From Limnephilus marmoratus (Eukaryota > Arthropoda > Insecta > Trichoptera > Limnephilidae), in NCBI GenBank assembly GCA_917880885.1, contig OU862927.1, positions 39,273,571 through 39,337,570 of the forward strand: a DNA stretch of 64,000 nt. The letters run 5' to 3'. The translations under genes were made by a program, and so were the position numbers. The notes under the pieces were generated by a model. That model ran no database searches, was not told the origin of the DNA, and saw only the letters and a program-made list of their open reading frames with translations. Positions 49,901 to 59,339 of this stretch are shown piece by piece; within the stretch, counting starts at the first letter, position 1; every line of letters begins with the position of its first letter.

Positions 49901-51797
49901 GTGCAGCCTCAAGTTTGTCAGGAAAGACAAAATGCTGAAGCACATACAGAATATACATAACAGGGAACGCACATTCCCTTGTCCGGACTGTGATGATGTA
50001 TTCTCCACTTATCTGCTGAAGAAGGAACATCAGTTCCAGAAACACGGAGTTTGGTAAGTTAATGTAATGTTATTTACTTCCCAGTGAAACAGCCTGGGTT
50101 CTCATTGCCTTGTAAACTTTGGTCCTCCATCAATAGGATAAGGTGATTAAAGGTTAAAGATTTCATCTGAACTGCTTTTTATTGGCAGCTTTAGAATAAT
50201 CTTTATAATTAGTTTTTATGCTACAAAGATCAGATCAATGGCGGCGGTGTTTTATCCCCCCCCCCAGGCTGAATGTATGTATATGTTGGTTGTTTGGTGT
50301 TGATTCAAGTTAAGAAAGTTCTACTTCAACTGCTCCGGGTTGAACCAATTGTGATATTTACATTAAAAAAGCCAAAGTAGTGCTTTTTAATGCTACACTC
50401 TTTTCCTGTGAATAATCTTGGTGTTGCCATTTAAACGATCGCAGCCCCCTCCATTTATTAAATTTTTTCTGTTACACCGTACTAAGGAGAACAATATACC
50501 TTCAGGTACAATCGGTACCCATGTCCCGAGTGCCACAAGGAATTCTTCAACGGCACGCGACTCAGCATCCACGTGCGACGAACTCATCGTGCTGAGAAGA
50601 CGCTGGCGTGTCCGCAGTGCGGTCGCATGTTCTTCAACCGGACGGCGCTCTCCACGCACTCACTCTCACACAGCGGTAAGTTGACAATGGTGCTTATTTG
50701 CGAAAGTGAACTGTAAAAATTGGCCAACACCGCAGAAGAATTATAACAGCATAAACACTACGATTAACAGCTGTTCAAAAGTTGATTAAATGCTAAAACA
50801 GATGTTATACTTTGCCTTTGTTAGAAGTCAAATTGAATACGATTCTACTGTCTGGAACCCACATTATGTACAAGCTATTGAAAGAATACAGAATTCTTTC
50901 ATTTTCTAAATTTTTAAATGGTTATTATCATTGATCTCAACACTCTTTTAAATGATATTACATTGTCAGGCAGAAGAATTTTCACAGACTTGATATTTCT
51001 ATATAAAATATTAAATGATGTAGTTGATAGTCCAAAATTTCTTGTATTGATTAGCTTTCGGATTCCACAACGTAATACTAGAAATCGCGATTTATTTCAG
51101 TGCAGAAATTCTGAGACTAGCTACTACATGTATTCCTCATTGCCCTATGAATACTAATGGAGGGAAATAATTATACTAAGTGGACATCTTCAATTTTTCA
51201 CTAAACAAATACAAAATATTGTTACTGAGGCAGTTCAGTTATGTACAATAATTACTGTATAATTTTTACTATTCAAATGTAAAAGCCCCTTAAAAGGGCA
51301 TTAATAAAAAAGTAAATAAATAGTTGGTTAATGGGGACCAGTCAAATGTCAATAATTCAAAATGGAGCTGATCGCCAATTAAATGACACAGGGGTCAAAC
51401 AATCCAACCTATGTAAATAAATCATAAATATCTTTAGCAATTGGGGTTAATTGTAATGAACTGAAGTACACAGTCAAAATGATGTTCTTCGTAAGAAGGT
51501 TGGTTAGTGACTGGACCACCATTGCATATTGTTGCTTTTGCGATTGATGATGCAGTAGTTTGACAGTATTACATTTCCTATTATTCATGTCACATTGTTA
51601 CAGATATAAGGAATTTCATCTGCGACTTGTGCGGCAAGGCATTTAAAAACAGGAAGCAGCTCAGAACGCATCTGGACATGCACTACAACATACGCAAATT
51701 CAAGTGCACCATCTGCGGAATGGCCTTCATCCAGTGGACCTCCCTTCAGGTGCACATGAAGTCACGCCACATTCCCTCCACTAAGATTAAAAAATAG
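40727..51797 (+). CDS. ZF3: ZAD-C2H2 zinc-finger protein, 6 exons
   Basis: Tandem paralogue of ZF2. Exons: 40727-40916, 46091-46244, 48144-48453, 49772-50053, 50506-50675 and 51604-51797. Junctions are all AG/GT with the same phases, giving about 432 residues with no stop or frameshift. The ZAD Cys pairs are CAFC and CEMC. The linker begins DVKVEE (psi-K-x-E). Eight C2H2 fingers follow, the first split by intron 3. It ends STKIKK-TAG. The gene is 11 kb against 6.8 kb for ZF2 because intron 1 (5.2 kb) and intron 2 are full of mobile DNA. Recognition positions differ from ZF2 in fingers 2-4 and 6, so DNA targets may have diverged. The initiator may be the in-frame ATG at 40741 (MKFEEM). Confidence 0.88.
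41155..41391 (-). mobile_element. LINE L-b fragment, left part of a split copy
   Basis: Minus frame RPRKTWHNQVNQILESGHV to WRSVLSAYPCG. It is split by the element at 41392-42565 and resumes at 42566. Confidence 0.82.
41392..42565 (+). mobile_element. TIR element with exact 8-bp duplication, inserted in LINE L-b
   Basis: Left gggaggaatgcagatccggg plus caccac and right tggtgcccggatctgcattt plus caccc are inverted. GTCATTTA is duplicated exactly (41384-41391, 42566-42573). It carries the satellite at 41820-42095 and later units like gtttgtctaacgggattgtg. No transposase. The 8-bp duplication suggests hAT, though the GGG ends are unusual for it. Confidence 0.8.
41820..42095 (+). repeat. ~107-bp satellite inside the TIR element, 2.5 units
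   Basis: gctaggtttgtgtaacatgg, aagaaagtgcccccttcgta, gcctactcgcgtcacggcaa and cagttttcaagtagtttagc, repeated. Inverse of 8016-8396. Confidence 0.85.
42566..43025 (-). mobile_element. LINE L-b fragment, right part of a split copy
   Basis: Minus frame MLVPTLMYGSEAWNWQKDD, AVEMRSLRRMCGKTMYDRV, KIKKGTLRWFGHVE: the thumb region after the reverse transcriptase. Confidence 0.82.
43714..44740. mobile_element. Foldback element, second copy, with TTAGG-like satellite
   Basis: Ends ttcggtttacgggagata and tatctcccgtaaaccgaa. The arms match 20960-21595 (gggccggaaaatccgaatct, ggcgtcggcaagcaatatta). The apex is expanded by the satellite 44092-44400 and a partial hAT-like end (cagtgttaccaactc at 43917). 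Confidence 0.8.
44092..44400. repeat. ~65-bp satellite with (CCTAA)n in each unit
   Basis: Four units of cctaacctaacgctaggttt, gtgtaacatggtttgtgccc, ctttataccgcctgctcgcg, tcc. The CCTAA run in each unit has two to four repeats. Confidence 0.85.
44753..45182. mobile_element. TIR element with 38-bp near-perfect ends
   Basis: aaatacgaaaatgtcatttt plus tcaatgacctccatgttg is exactly inverted at 45144-45182. The interior has the gcattgggggaggcg block of the 7640 element and two 65-bp units with cccgctagacaaac and ttaaaataaagataa. Confidence 0.75.
45784..46020 (-). mobile_element. LINE fragment (jockey-like carboxy end)
   Basis: Minus frame MVPGSNTAKYQKTCTYLGP, KIYNKIPLELNIKACKMS: a typical ORF2 end. 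Short and 5'-truncated. In ZF3 intron 1. Confidence 0.6.
46091..46244 (+). CDS. ZF3 exon 2: second half of the ZAD
   Basis: Acceptor tatttgtcag, donor GAACCTG followed by gtaatg. It encodes LIDLHYAWLCEMCVSRL, FRKQVETAGDLFRGQIPA and IIKWEPG. 154 nt. Confidence 0.9.
46334..46460 (-). other. Minus-strand conserved segment in ZF3 intron 2
   Basis: SSLQFDQKLKRIRNH and, after an AG, EAFKVKMKLVIDLIQPN align in frame with the two ZF2-intron segments at 16095-16190 and 15282-15360. Here they are adjacent. Confidence 0.35.
46488..47208. mobile_element. mariner-like MITE (cagtgaaac ends), split by a TTAA element
   Basis: cagtgagattctcttaagaa at the left, cttcttaagagagtttcactg at the right. Same family as the intact copy at 48473-48631. 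The middle is the TTAA element 46537-47123. Confidence 0.65.
46537..47123. mobile_element. piggyBac-like TTAA element nested in a MITE
   Basis: TTAACCTGTTGAACGTGGG at the left and aactgacaggTTAA at the right. TTAA lies at both ends. Non-coding by eye. Confidence 0.5.
47343..47950 (-). mobile_element. LINE L-c (RTE-like) 3' end, longer copy
   Basis: Nearly identical to 33066-33575, and it extends further 5': DNEDPVEVRKRITAANKTYF, ALLPVFKSRNVHRK. One short frameshift at about 47745 breaks the join to AYGCEAGT. (GAA)n tail at 47343. In ZF3 intron 2. Confidence 0.85.
48144..48453 (+). CDS. ZF3 exon 3: acidic linker and first half of finger 1
   Basis: Acceptor ttgtgtttccag, donor AATTAG followed by gttagt. 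DVKVEEVYTIEDETLDVEF, WENWEEFNRLPWSEEE, CPICDEFFPIR. 310 nt, same as ZF2. Confidence 0.9.
48473..48631. mobile_element. mariner-like MITE with empty site in ZF2
   Basis: cagtgaaaccctcaagaagt and cttcttaagagggtttcactg are inverted. ZF2 reads through here without it (aaaaataacttgcattaatt). TA precedes it; the right flank has CA, probably a mutated TA. Confidence 0.78.
49196..49680 (+). repeat. 43-bp minisatellite, ~11 units, in ZF3 intron 3
   Basis: Unit gtataatcgggagtggtctt plus ttctgcaggtaaagtttgcc plus cga. One unit is interrupted by cagtaaaataataaaa. Each unit has ttttctgcag joined to gtaaag. Minus-strand open frames across it are repeat artefacts. Confidence 0.9.
49772..50053 (+). CDS. ZF3 exon 4: fingers 1 (end) to 4
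   Basis: Acceptor tatcaaatcag, donor GTTTG followed by gtaagt. Completes finger 1; fingers begin LCEYC, LPCPKC and FPCPDC. One codon shorter than ZF2, in the helix region of finger 2. Confidence 0.9.
50506..50675 (+). CDS. ZF3 exon 5: fingers 5-6
   Basis: Acceptor taccttcag, donor CACAGCG followed by gtaagt. Fingers begin YPCPEC and LACPQC. 170 nt. Confidence 0.92.
50790..51300 (+). mobile_element. LINE fragment (jockey-like) in ZF3 intron 5
   Basis: LYFAFVRSQIEYDSTVWNP, IERIQNSFIF, then DITLSGRRIFTDLIFLYKIL and ISFRIPQRNTRNRDLFQ with a frameshift and stops: the ORF2 carboxy region. Ends in aaaaaagtaaataaata. Confidence 0.7.
51604..51797 (+). CDS. ZF3 exon 6: fingers 7-8 and stop
   Basis: Acceptor acattgttacag. 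Fingers begin FICDLC and FKCTIC. Ends SRHIPSTKIKK and TAG at 51795-51797. 194 nt. Confidence 0.92.
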
Positions 51798-51939
51798 TTC
51801 AATCCGTCATCTGGCTTCATAGAAAACTGGAGGAAACCAGGGATGTATGTGGATGTCGCATATGTGATTTGTCAAAGTTTCACTAAAGTACACACATTAC
51901 AGGCGTGGTCCCTTCATACATGCTTTGGATGTCAGAAAA

Positions 51940-52275
51940 TGGAAAGGCTCTTCCAACATTTACCCAGAAGTCACCGAGTGTAGTTTCTTCTCAAGTCGGT
52001 TCTCATTGCTGAGAATTGTGACCCCTACTCCAATCTCCATGGTGGACTAGGCTTCTCTACTCCTTGCGGTCCTGCGCTGCGTGGATAGCTGCGAACACCG
52101 ACGTACCGGTGCGCACACTAGTAACCTTCCTCTGCTTCTTCTGCCAAACACTTTGCCAGTGACTATGAGTTTCTGCAAATTTGAGTCCTCAGTTTGGCGA
52201 GTAACATGTCCAAATAAGATATGTTGTAGGCAGATAGTTGAAAGCCTGCTGTGGATGCCTAGCTCTTCCAGAATG
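51940..52275 (-). mobile_element. LINE fragment (GHVTRQ type), degraded
   Basis: Minus frames give HILFGHVTRQTEDSNLQ, LIVTGKVFGRRSRGR and, after a frameshift, AAIHAAQDRKE. This is the end of a non-LTR ORF2. Just downstream of ZF3. Confidence 0.6.
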
Positions 52276-52279
52276 GACG

Positions 52280-52765
52280 CAAGAAGGACAAATTATCACT
52301 TGAAATTTTTTCTCAAATAGGTTAGTTAATACATTTGTTTAGAGAAATAAGTTTTAAAGTGCCAATTTACATGCTAGAAAGCACTGTTGTGTAAGTTGTA
52401 GACCGATTGTAAAATCAGGCAGATACATCAAGCGCATCGTTTGACATTTACCGTTTGTCTAAGCATGTTTAGCCATATCGTTCTGCAGGAAGACCATTTA
52501 AAGTTAAATATGTAGACACATTTTACTCAACCTCAATAAAGTTTATTCTTCAAATTTAATAAAATGACTCTTCTTAAGATATCACAAATATCACCAAATA
52601 CTGAAACTGCTGAAATATTTCAGAGCTTGTACCTAAAAAACGTGATAAATAAAATAAAACCATTTAAACATTACCCTCCTGCACACCCTGTAAGCTGGCA
52701 TTAACTCTTAATTTTAATCTCCTGCTGCGTATAAATCCACACGAAAAGTCTTTGATTCATGTCTT
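52280..52765. other. AT-rich stretch, nothing recognised
   Basis: No frame or repeat seen between the LINE fragment and the P-element remnant. Confidence 0.4.
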
Positions 52766-52767
52766 CC

Positions 52768-53622
52768 CCATCGTTGGACACTTTCTAAATGGTGCGAAAA
52801 TTTCAACGGTGATCCCGGTTTTACAGCTGAAGCATTTAGTGCACTTAAAAAAACAATTTCAAATTAATATGTAATTTAACTGTTGATGAAATGGCCATGG
52901 CCAAATATGGGACGATAAAAAGTATCAAAGTTATGTAGACGTGGGAATGGGAGTAAACGATAAAGAGAAAGCCCTGGCTACGGAGGCATATGTCCTGCTG
53001 CTGGTGCGCATTAATCAAAATTGGAAACTTCCTCTGGGTTATTTTCTTATAAAAGGGTTAGTTGCAAAGCAAAGATCACACATAATTAGAATATGTTTGC
53101 AAAATGTCACGAGGTAGGAATTGAAATCGGTTCCGTGACTTTTGATGAGTGTAGAGCCAACATTTTGACCATGAAAGTGCTCGGTTGTAAAAATGATCAT
53201 TCCAAAAATTTTAAAACTACCTTTACCCACCCATCCACTGGAAAAGAGGTTGCTGTACTTTTAGATGCTTGCCATATAATAAAGTTAGTCAGGAATACAT
53301 TTTAAAAAAAATATATAATTATTATCGATAAAGAAAGCAAGGAGGCACAGGATGGAAATTTTTTGTAAAACTTGACTCAAGAGGAGCAAGGCCTTCATTT
53401 CGTCACTAAAATAACTTACCAACACATTTTTTTCAGAAGTCAAATAATGAAAGTCAAACTTCAACTCAATTATTAAGCCGTTGTATTGCCAAAGCAATAG
53501 AATTTTGTAGAGACGATTTAAAAATGCCATCTTACAAAGATTCAGAAGCCACATACAAATTTGTTAAAATGTTGAATGACCTCTTCGACGTTTTAAACTC
53601 TGGAAAATTCCAAGTTTTTTTT
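52768..53622 (+). pseudogene. P-element (THAP9-like) transposase remnant
   Basis: Frames in order: HRWTLSKWCENFNGDPGFTA, LTVDEMA, DDKKYQSYVDVGMGV, EAYVLLLVRINQNWKLPLGY, FLIKGLVAKQRSHIIRICLQ, VGIEIGSVTFDECRANI, LLDACHIIKLVRNTF, later LNDLFDVLNSGKF. This matches the order of P-element transposases by motif (DEMA, YFLIKGL, LDACHMIKLVRN). Several stops and frameshifts. Cut at 53623 by a SINE-H; I did not find the rest beyond it. Confidence 0.7.
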
Positions 53623-53624
53623 CA

Positions 53625-53972
53625 ATTTGGGAGGCGGGAATGGGTACCGCCGCCCCGGGAACCTTTATTGGATAACCAACACCTCTGCCATAGGTCACCC
53701 CAAGTGGTTCGCTACGTTTGGTGATTTAGCAGGGGTGCCCGGGTTCATGGGGTGAGGTTTGTCTAGGTCTTGGAGGCGGATGACCAAGACATACTGAACC
53801 CCAGATTCCTACCCACCCTTTAAACCCTTTTCCTTCCCAGAACTCTCCTCTCCTTCCTTTCCTTAAAAAACCCTCCACACAGCATCCCCAAAGATGACAT
53901 AGGCCCTGAGGGAAATTATTTTGCTCAGGGCCTCCTGTGTGGAGCTCATTTAAAAAAAAAAAAAAAAAAAAG
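53625..53972 (+). mobile_element. SINE-H copy with poly(A), inside the P-element remnant
   Basis: gggaggcgggaatgggtacc, gccgccccgggaacc, ccaaagatgacataggccct, hairpin, gtggagctcatttaaaaaaa. An internal deletion near 53785 removes the middle. Confidence 0.85.
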
Positions 53973-54284
53973 TTTTATTAATAAAAATTTCTTTATTTTA
54001 TGTACCAATCTTTTCATTTTCCAACCTTGGAGTTTCCCAAATCGATCATCAAAGAACTGAAAACACCGCAAATAACTCTCTGATTGAGCTAGTGGGAGAA
54101 GAGTAAGTATGTTTGAGATATCAACTACTTTTGAGCTCAAAATTTACTTGAAAAAAAAACGTTTCTGTAGACTTTCGTCTCGAAGTTTCGAAGAAATATC
54201 CCACAATAGCAGCTGTAGTTCTAAAAATATCAATACCGTTCACAAGCAGTATTTGTGTGAAACGCAAGTCTTCATATACATATA

Positions 54285-54711
54285 TCTATATTATAAAAAT
54301 GAATGGCTGAATGTGTTACTAAGCGCATAACATTCGAACGACTGCACCAAATTGGATAATTCTTTTTTTGTGTGTTCGTTATTGTCAGGACAAGGTTTGT
54401 ATAAAACTACTGGTGAGCTCTGGCATTTCGAAATTTGTATAAAAAATTGCAATAAGTGACACGCGAGCTGTTTGAATACTGAATGTACCGGGACTGAATG
54501 AATGGAATGCGGGAGGGTGGAACTCGGGAGGAGGGTTCGCGGGACGGGGGAAGCAGGTGAGGGGAGTGGGGAGAGGGAAGGCGGTGTTGGAACGCGAGAG
54601 AGGGAAGGGGCCGCGGGAGAGGAAGGGAAACGGGACGAATGGGAAAGGACACGCAGGGAGAAAGAATTTCTTTATTAAATGGCATAGCAACGCATGCCGG
54701 GAACCAGCTAA
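54285..54711 (+). mobile_element. Helitron, first of a tandem pair
   Basis: A|TCTATATTATAAAAATGAAT at the left, gcatgccgggaaccagCTAA|T at the right. Purine-rich central tract. Non-coding. Confidence 0.75.
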
Positions 54712-55009
54712 TCTATATTATAAAAATGAATCGCTGAATGTGTTGCTAAGCGCATAACTTTCGAACGACCACCAAATTGGATAATTCTTTTTTTGGTGTG
54801 TTCGTTATTGAAAACTGAATGTATGGAAATCGGGAGGGAGGGAGAGATGGTGGAGGGGAACCAGAGAGGGGGGGGGGGGGAAGGGGGAGTAATATGGGGA
54901 GAGGGCAGGTGGAGGAGGCAGAGTGGGAACGGGACGAATAGGAAAGGACACGCAGGGAGAAACAATTTCTTTATTAAATGGCTTAGCAACACATGCCGGG
55001 ACCAGCTAG
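54712..55009 (+). mobile_element. Helitron, second of a tandem pair
   Basis: Same ends as the first copy: TCTATATTATAAAAATGAAT and catgccgggaccagCTAG|T. It starts directly after the first copy's CTAA, so it is inserted at the A/T junction the first one left. Confidence 0.78.
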
Positions 55010-55640
55010 TATAAATATTGCAATCGCTTGAATGCTGAACCAGACTTCAGAAACAGACCTCTGTGAAATTGAGCCAAACTGTGTAAAACTTTGCAAAGCA
55101 TGCTCAAAGGTCACGTTGACTGTATGTTAAATTGTATGATTGATTATACAGATAAAGGTGTAACAGGAAATCGGCCAAACATTTTAACTACTGATAGATA
55201 CTAGTTTTTTCTGAAAAATTTTTTGAAGTTAAAAAATCATCCTCTCAATATACTTTGTGAGTTTGGATTTCTGTATGGAGAACATGATTTTTTTCATCAA
55301 AATAAATAGGCGTGGAACAAAATTTGTTCAATTTTGCATATAGAATTACTGGTTGAAAATGGCCGAAGTCGTGTTAAACCCTCTTTAAAATTGTATTTAT
55401 TATTTATTGATCGTTAAATTCATCTGATAATGAGAGTATTAAATAATTACAAATGAAACATGTCTTTCTTTACACGTGATACAAGTAGATAGAGGATACG
55501 GGGTACTACAGGTACGGGGTACACAAGACAGAAAGAGGGTACAACAAATTTGTAGTAAGAGTCAAGGGGTACGCAGGCTAAAAAATGTTGACAACCTCTG
55601 CTCTAACCCGTTTCTTTCCCCTCCCCACTACAATCGGCCT
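55010..55640. other. Unassigned stretch
   Basis: A short frame with DLCEIEPNCVKLCKACSK near 55055 might belong to the P-element end but cannot be tied to it. Otherwise AT-rich. Confidence 0.3.
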
Positions 55641-55646
55641 CACATC

Positions 55647-56034
55647 TGGGAGGCAGGTTTGGGTACCGACGCCCAGGGAACCATTTATTGGATTACCAAC
55701 ACCTCTGCCATAGGTTACCCCAAGTAGTTCGCTGCGTTTGGTGACTTAGCAGGGGTGCCCGGGTTCATGGGGTAAGGTTTGTCCGGGTCTTGGCGGCGGA
55801 TGCGTCTGTCCACCAGCTGTATGGCAGGGCAGATCGGGAGAGATGATCGGGTTGAGGGAGTCCCTTTGACTTCTCCATCCGTACTCTCTCGGAACACTGC
55901 CTTGCACCGTAGTGGGAGGGTTTGATTCTTATGTCCATCACTCCTGGACAAACTGACCCAGATTCCTACCCACCCCTAATACCCTTTTCCTTCCCAGAAC
56001 TTCCTCTCCTCCTTTTCCTAAAAGGACCCTCCAC
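55647..56034 (+). mobile_element. SINE-H copy, 5' part (split by a hAT element)
   Basis: ggaggcaggtttgggtaccg, gacttagcaggggtgcccgg, ggcggcggatgcgtctgtcc to aaaaggaccctccac. It continues at 56646. Confidence 0.87.
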
Positions 56035-56645
56035 TAGGGATGCAACGATATATCGGAAAACCGATAAATGTCGATATTTATCAATATCGAAAAACACAAT
56101 ATATCGTATCGAAATATCGAAAAACCCACCCAAATTAAAATACCCACAAAATCGGGTAAAATGCTATTACTGGCAACACTGACTGTCTAAAAAATGATTC
56201 TGTTCTCTACACTAATCTGTGGTAGGTGAGTGTTGTTTGTGATCTGTGTGTGGTCAGTTCTGTTCTGTGCCTACCGATTGTGGCAACGAGTGTTCCTTCT
56301 GAACGTCTTTTTTCAAACGCAGGAGCTACTATAACTCAAAGCAGAAACCGGCTATAAGGAAGCAGACTGTCAAAGTTACTATTAAGTTCGATAGCTGGTA
56401 CAAAATACTAATTATTTTTTTTAAATAAATTTAAAAAAAACACATTTTATATGACTATCCAAATTTTGTGATTATTCACACATACATACAAAATCGATAA
56501 ACATTTGATATAACTAAAACTACATTGGATTTCTACAAGCTTTAAAAAAAAAGAAGAAATATCGTTAAATCAGCCTACTAGACCGATACATCAATATCGA
56601 CTTAATTCGATATATATCGATATTTTTAAAGACATTGCATCCCTA
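56035..56645 (+). mobile_element. hAT element with exact 8-bp duplication and transposase remnant
   Basis: tagggatgcaacgatatatc and its inverse end gacattgcatcccta. CCCTCCAC is duplicated exactly (56027-56034, 56646-56653). Inside, at about 56276-56400, VATSVPSERLFSNAGATITQ then SRNRL-stop is the start of the hAT dimerisation domain; the rest is deleted. Confidence 0.88.
56276..56410 (+). pseudogene. hAT transposase C-terminal domain fragment
   Basis: SVPSERLFSNAGATITQSRN is the classic hAT carboxy motif (SxERxFSxAG). A stop after NRL, then GSRLSKLLLSS. About 45 codons survive of a protein that is normally 600 or more residues. Confidence 0.8.
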
Positions 56646-56740
56646 CCCTCCACACAGCATCCCCAAAGATGACATAGGCCCTGTGGGGAATTATTTTCTC
56701 AGGGCCACCTGTGTGGATCTAATGTAAAAAAAAAAAACCC
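56646..56740 (+). mobile_element. SINE-H copy, 3' part with poly(A)
   Basis: ccctccacacagcatcccca, hairpin ccctgtgggg...ctcagggcc, gtgtggatctaatgtaaaaa. Confidence 0.85.
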
Positions 56741-56778
56741 CAAATGGGGACGTCATAGTCTAACTGGTTCCAGGGGTC

Positions 56779-57006
56779 CTAGCATGGTCGATCGATAAAG
56801 GATTTACCGATATTGTCGGTAACTTGTTATGGTTCCCGTGCACGACTGCAAGTAACCAACGAACAAACAACAGTTCACGTCAAATAAATTAGGAACTCTT
56901 AGTTATTGTGAACTGTTGTTAGTTAGTTAGCGGCCTGCAGTCGTGCTCGGGAGCGATGACAAGTTACCGACATTTTCGATAAAACCTATATCAATCGCCC
57001 ATGCTA
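56779..57006. mobile_element. MITE with ~75-bp inverted ends
   Basis: ctagcatggtcgatcgataa...ccgtgcacgactgca is inverted as tgcagtcgtgctcggga...caatcgcccatgctag. 228 bp. Confidence 0.75.
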
Positions 57007-57075
57007 GATACCCACGTGGATGGGAGAAACCCATAACCGCCGCCCCGCGGATCAATTATTGGATAACTAAAATAA
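57007..57075 (+). mobile_element. SINE-H head fragment
   Basis: ccataaccgccgccccgcgg and tcaattattggataacta only. Confidence 0.55.
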
Positions 57076-57289
57076 ATCCACGTGATATCTCATTATACCC
57101 CCCCCCTCGTGATATTTCGTGATTTCTGCCGAACCCTCCCCCCCCCTTTGGAGCCTCACGTGATTAATGGACGAACCCTGAAAAAGTAAAAATAATAGTT
57201 ACAATAATAAAGTAGTTAAAAATAAAATAACTCTCCATTTAAAGTAATCTCCAATAATAGTGGATGGTAATCATTGGAAAGAAACTTTT

Positions 57290-58077
57290 TCGAAAGCAAC
57301 TGATTGTATTTCACTGGTTTCAACATGGCTAAAACACAACAAACTCGTTTTAAACTATAGCAAAACATTTTACTTACCGTTTTATAAAACCATTAAAAAT
57401 AAACCTAAAGACAACAATCCATAATACTAGTTGTAATCAAGAAATGTGCTACATGTGCAACGAACTTACAAATGTCGAAAATATAAAATATTTAGGAGTA
57501 TTAATAGATATAAATCTTAATTGGAAATCACATATTAATCAAATCACTTCTAAATTAAGATATCTGACCTACATATTTTATAGACTTAAGGAAGTACTTA
57601 ACATTGAAAAATTGAAAATGATCTACTTTTCCCTGGTGCAATCTTCAATCATTTATGGCATTATAGGATGGGGTGGTGCACTTGATACATATATTAAGCC
57701 TCTACAAATAATTCAAAAACACATAATTAAAGTCATATATAACAAAAATAAAACATTCTCGACCAACTTATTATACAAAGAAACTAAAATATTTAATATA
57801 CGCAAATTATTTATATTACAAACTTTGAAATATGTATTTAAAAACAAAAATAATTTCGAAATAAATGAAAACAGAATGAGCAAAAGAACAAATAATACAT
57901 TTTACACTCCACAAACCAATACTAAATTATTGCAGACACATAGCAGTTTCATTGGTCCTCGAACATTTAACCTTCTACCACTACAAACTCAAATGTTAAA
58001 TAAAATGATAAAATATGTAAAAGAGGTAAAATTATGGTTGAATAATGTAGATATCGAAACGCTTTTTCTATAAATTT
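57290..58077 (+). mobile_element. LINE L-d 3' part with a 209-codon open frame
   Basis: Frame 57444-58073: ENIKYLGVLIDINLNWKSHI (reverse-transcriptase end), KMIYFSLVQSSIIYGIIGWG, PLQIIQKHIIKVIYN, HSSFIGPRTFNLLPLQTQ. The upstream part is out of frame (VSTWLKHNKLVLNYSKT). AT-rich codon use unlike the other LINEs here. Ends before an AT-rich tail. Confidence 0.75.
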
Positions 58078-58079
58078 AT

Positions 58080-58550
58080 CCATCATTCTACAACTCACTT
58101 TCTGTAACTTTCTAAACTGTAGTACAATATGTTTTCTGTTTATTTTTTTTTTTTATAATAACTTAAAAAAATAAATTGAAATTAGTATGTTTTTCTCCAT
58201 ATTTTTATTTTATTTTTATAATAGCTGAAACAAAACCTTTTTCATTTATTCTACGTATGTAATACTAAATTTTTATACTAACTTTATATTTTATATGTTT
58301 TTTAAGTTTTTTTTATACTTTGGGTACTTAGAAATATAGTATTTTGTATTAATATTACCCACACTCAGGCAGTGCCTTAGTGGGTTTTCATTTCTTATTC
58401 ATATTATTTGTTATTATATTTTATGTTATTTTATACTATTTGCTATTATACATTATATCTATGTACAAAGAAATGGAAATAAATAAAGTTAAAAACAAAC
58501 AAAAACAAAAATTAGAATCTCAAGCCACAAACTTTTTTGATAATTATGTA
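58080..58550. other. AT-rich stretch after LINE L-d
   Basis: Probably the LINE tail, ending aaataaataaagttaaaaac near 58475. No other feature. Confidence 0.4.
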
Positions 58551-58554
58551 CTAC

Positions 58555-59335
58555 TAGCTAACCCGGCCACGCGTTGCTGTGGCTAACGAAACACAACGGC
58601 ATCTACTGGATAGTTACCCAACCTATCAACTCACATTGTCATCTATTAATTTGCATACAAATCAAATCGATCTGTCGCTCCATTTTTTATTATTATAGCA
58701 AGTTCCCGGAATGCTTTGTTTGAAATTGTTTCTCCCTGCGTGTCCTTTCCCATTCGTCCTGTTCCCATTCCGCCTCCCCTTCCTCTCCCGCGTCCTCGTT
58801 CCCACTCCGCCTTCCCTCTCCCCACTCCCCTCGCCTGCTTCCCCCGTCCCGCGAACCCTCCTCCCGAGTTCCACCCTCCCGCATTCCATTCATTCAGTCC
58901 CGGTACATTCAGTTTTCAAACAGCTCGCGTGCCACTTATTACAATTTTTTATACAAATTTCGTAATGCCAGAGCTCACCATTTTATACAAACCTTGTCCT
59001 GACAATAACGAACACACAAAAAAAATAATTATCCAATTTGGTGCAGTCTTTCGGAAGTTATGCGGAAATTCATTTCGTGAACCCCCCTCCCGAGTTCCCC
59101 TCACTCCTCCCCGGTTCCCCTCCCCCCTCCGCGAACCCTCCCTACTGAGTTCCCCTTCCCCCTCCCGCGACCCCCCCCCCCCCCTTCTGAGTTCTTCTCC
59201 CCCCTCCCGAGTTCCCCTCCCACCTTCCGGGTTCCACTCCCCCTTCCCGCTTTCCATTCATTCAGTCCTATTAGCCACCTATTGCAATTTTTTTATACAA
59301 ATTTCATAATGCCAGAGCTCACCAGTATATATATA
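58555..59335 (-). mobile_element. Helitron-like elements with polypyrimidine tracts
   Basis: Minus-strand ends cgtggccgggttagctag|t at 58555 and a second, aagcattccgggaactt, at about 58697. Followed by long C/T-rich tracts (58740-58900, 59085-59240) and the gtcctgacaataacgaacac block found inverted at 54385. At least two diverged copies joined. Confidence 0.55.
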
Positions 59336-59339
59336 TAGA

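Noticed and set aside
54385..55014. Proline- or glycine-rich frames in both strands
   Set aside because: Produced by the purine/pyrimidine tracts inside Helitrons; no homologue or splice context. Same for 58662-59309.
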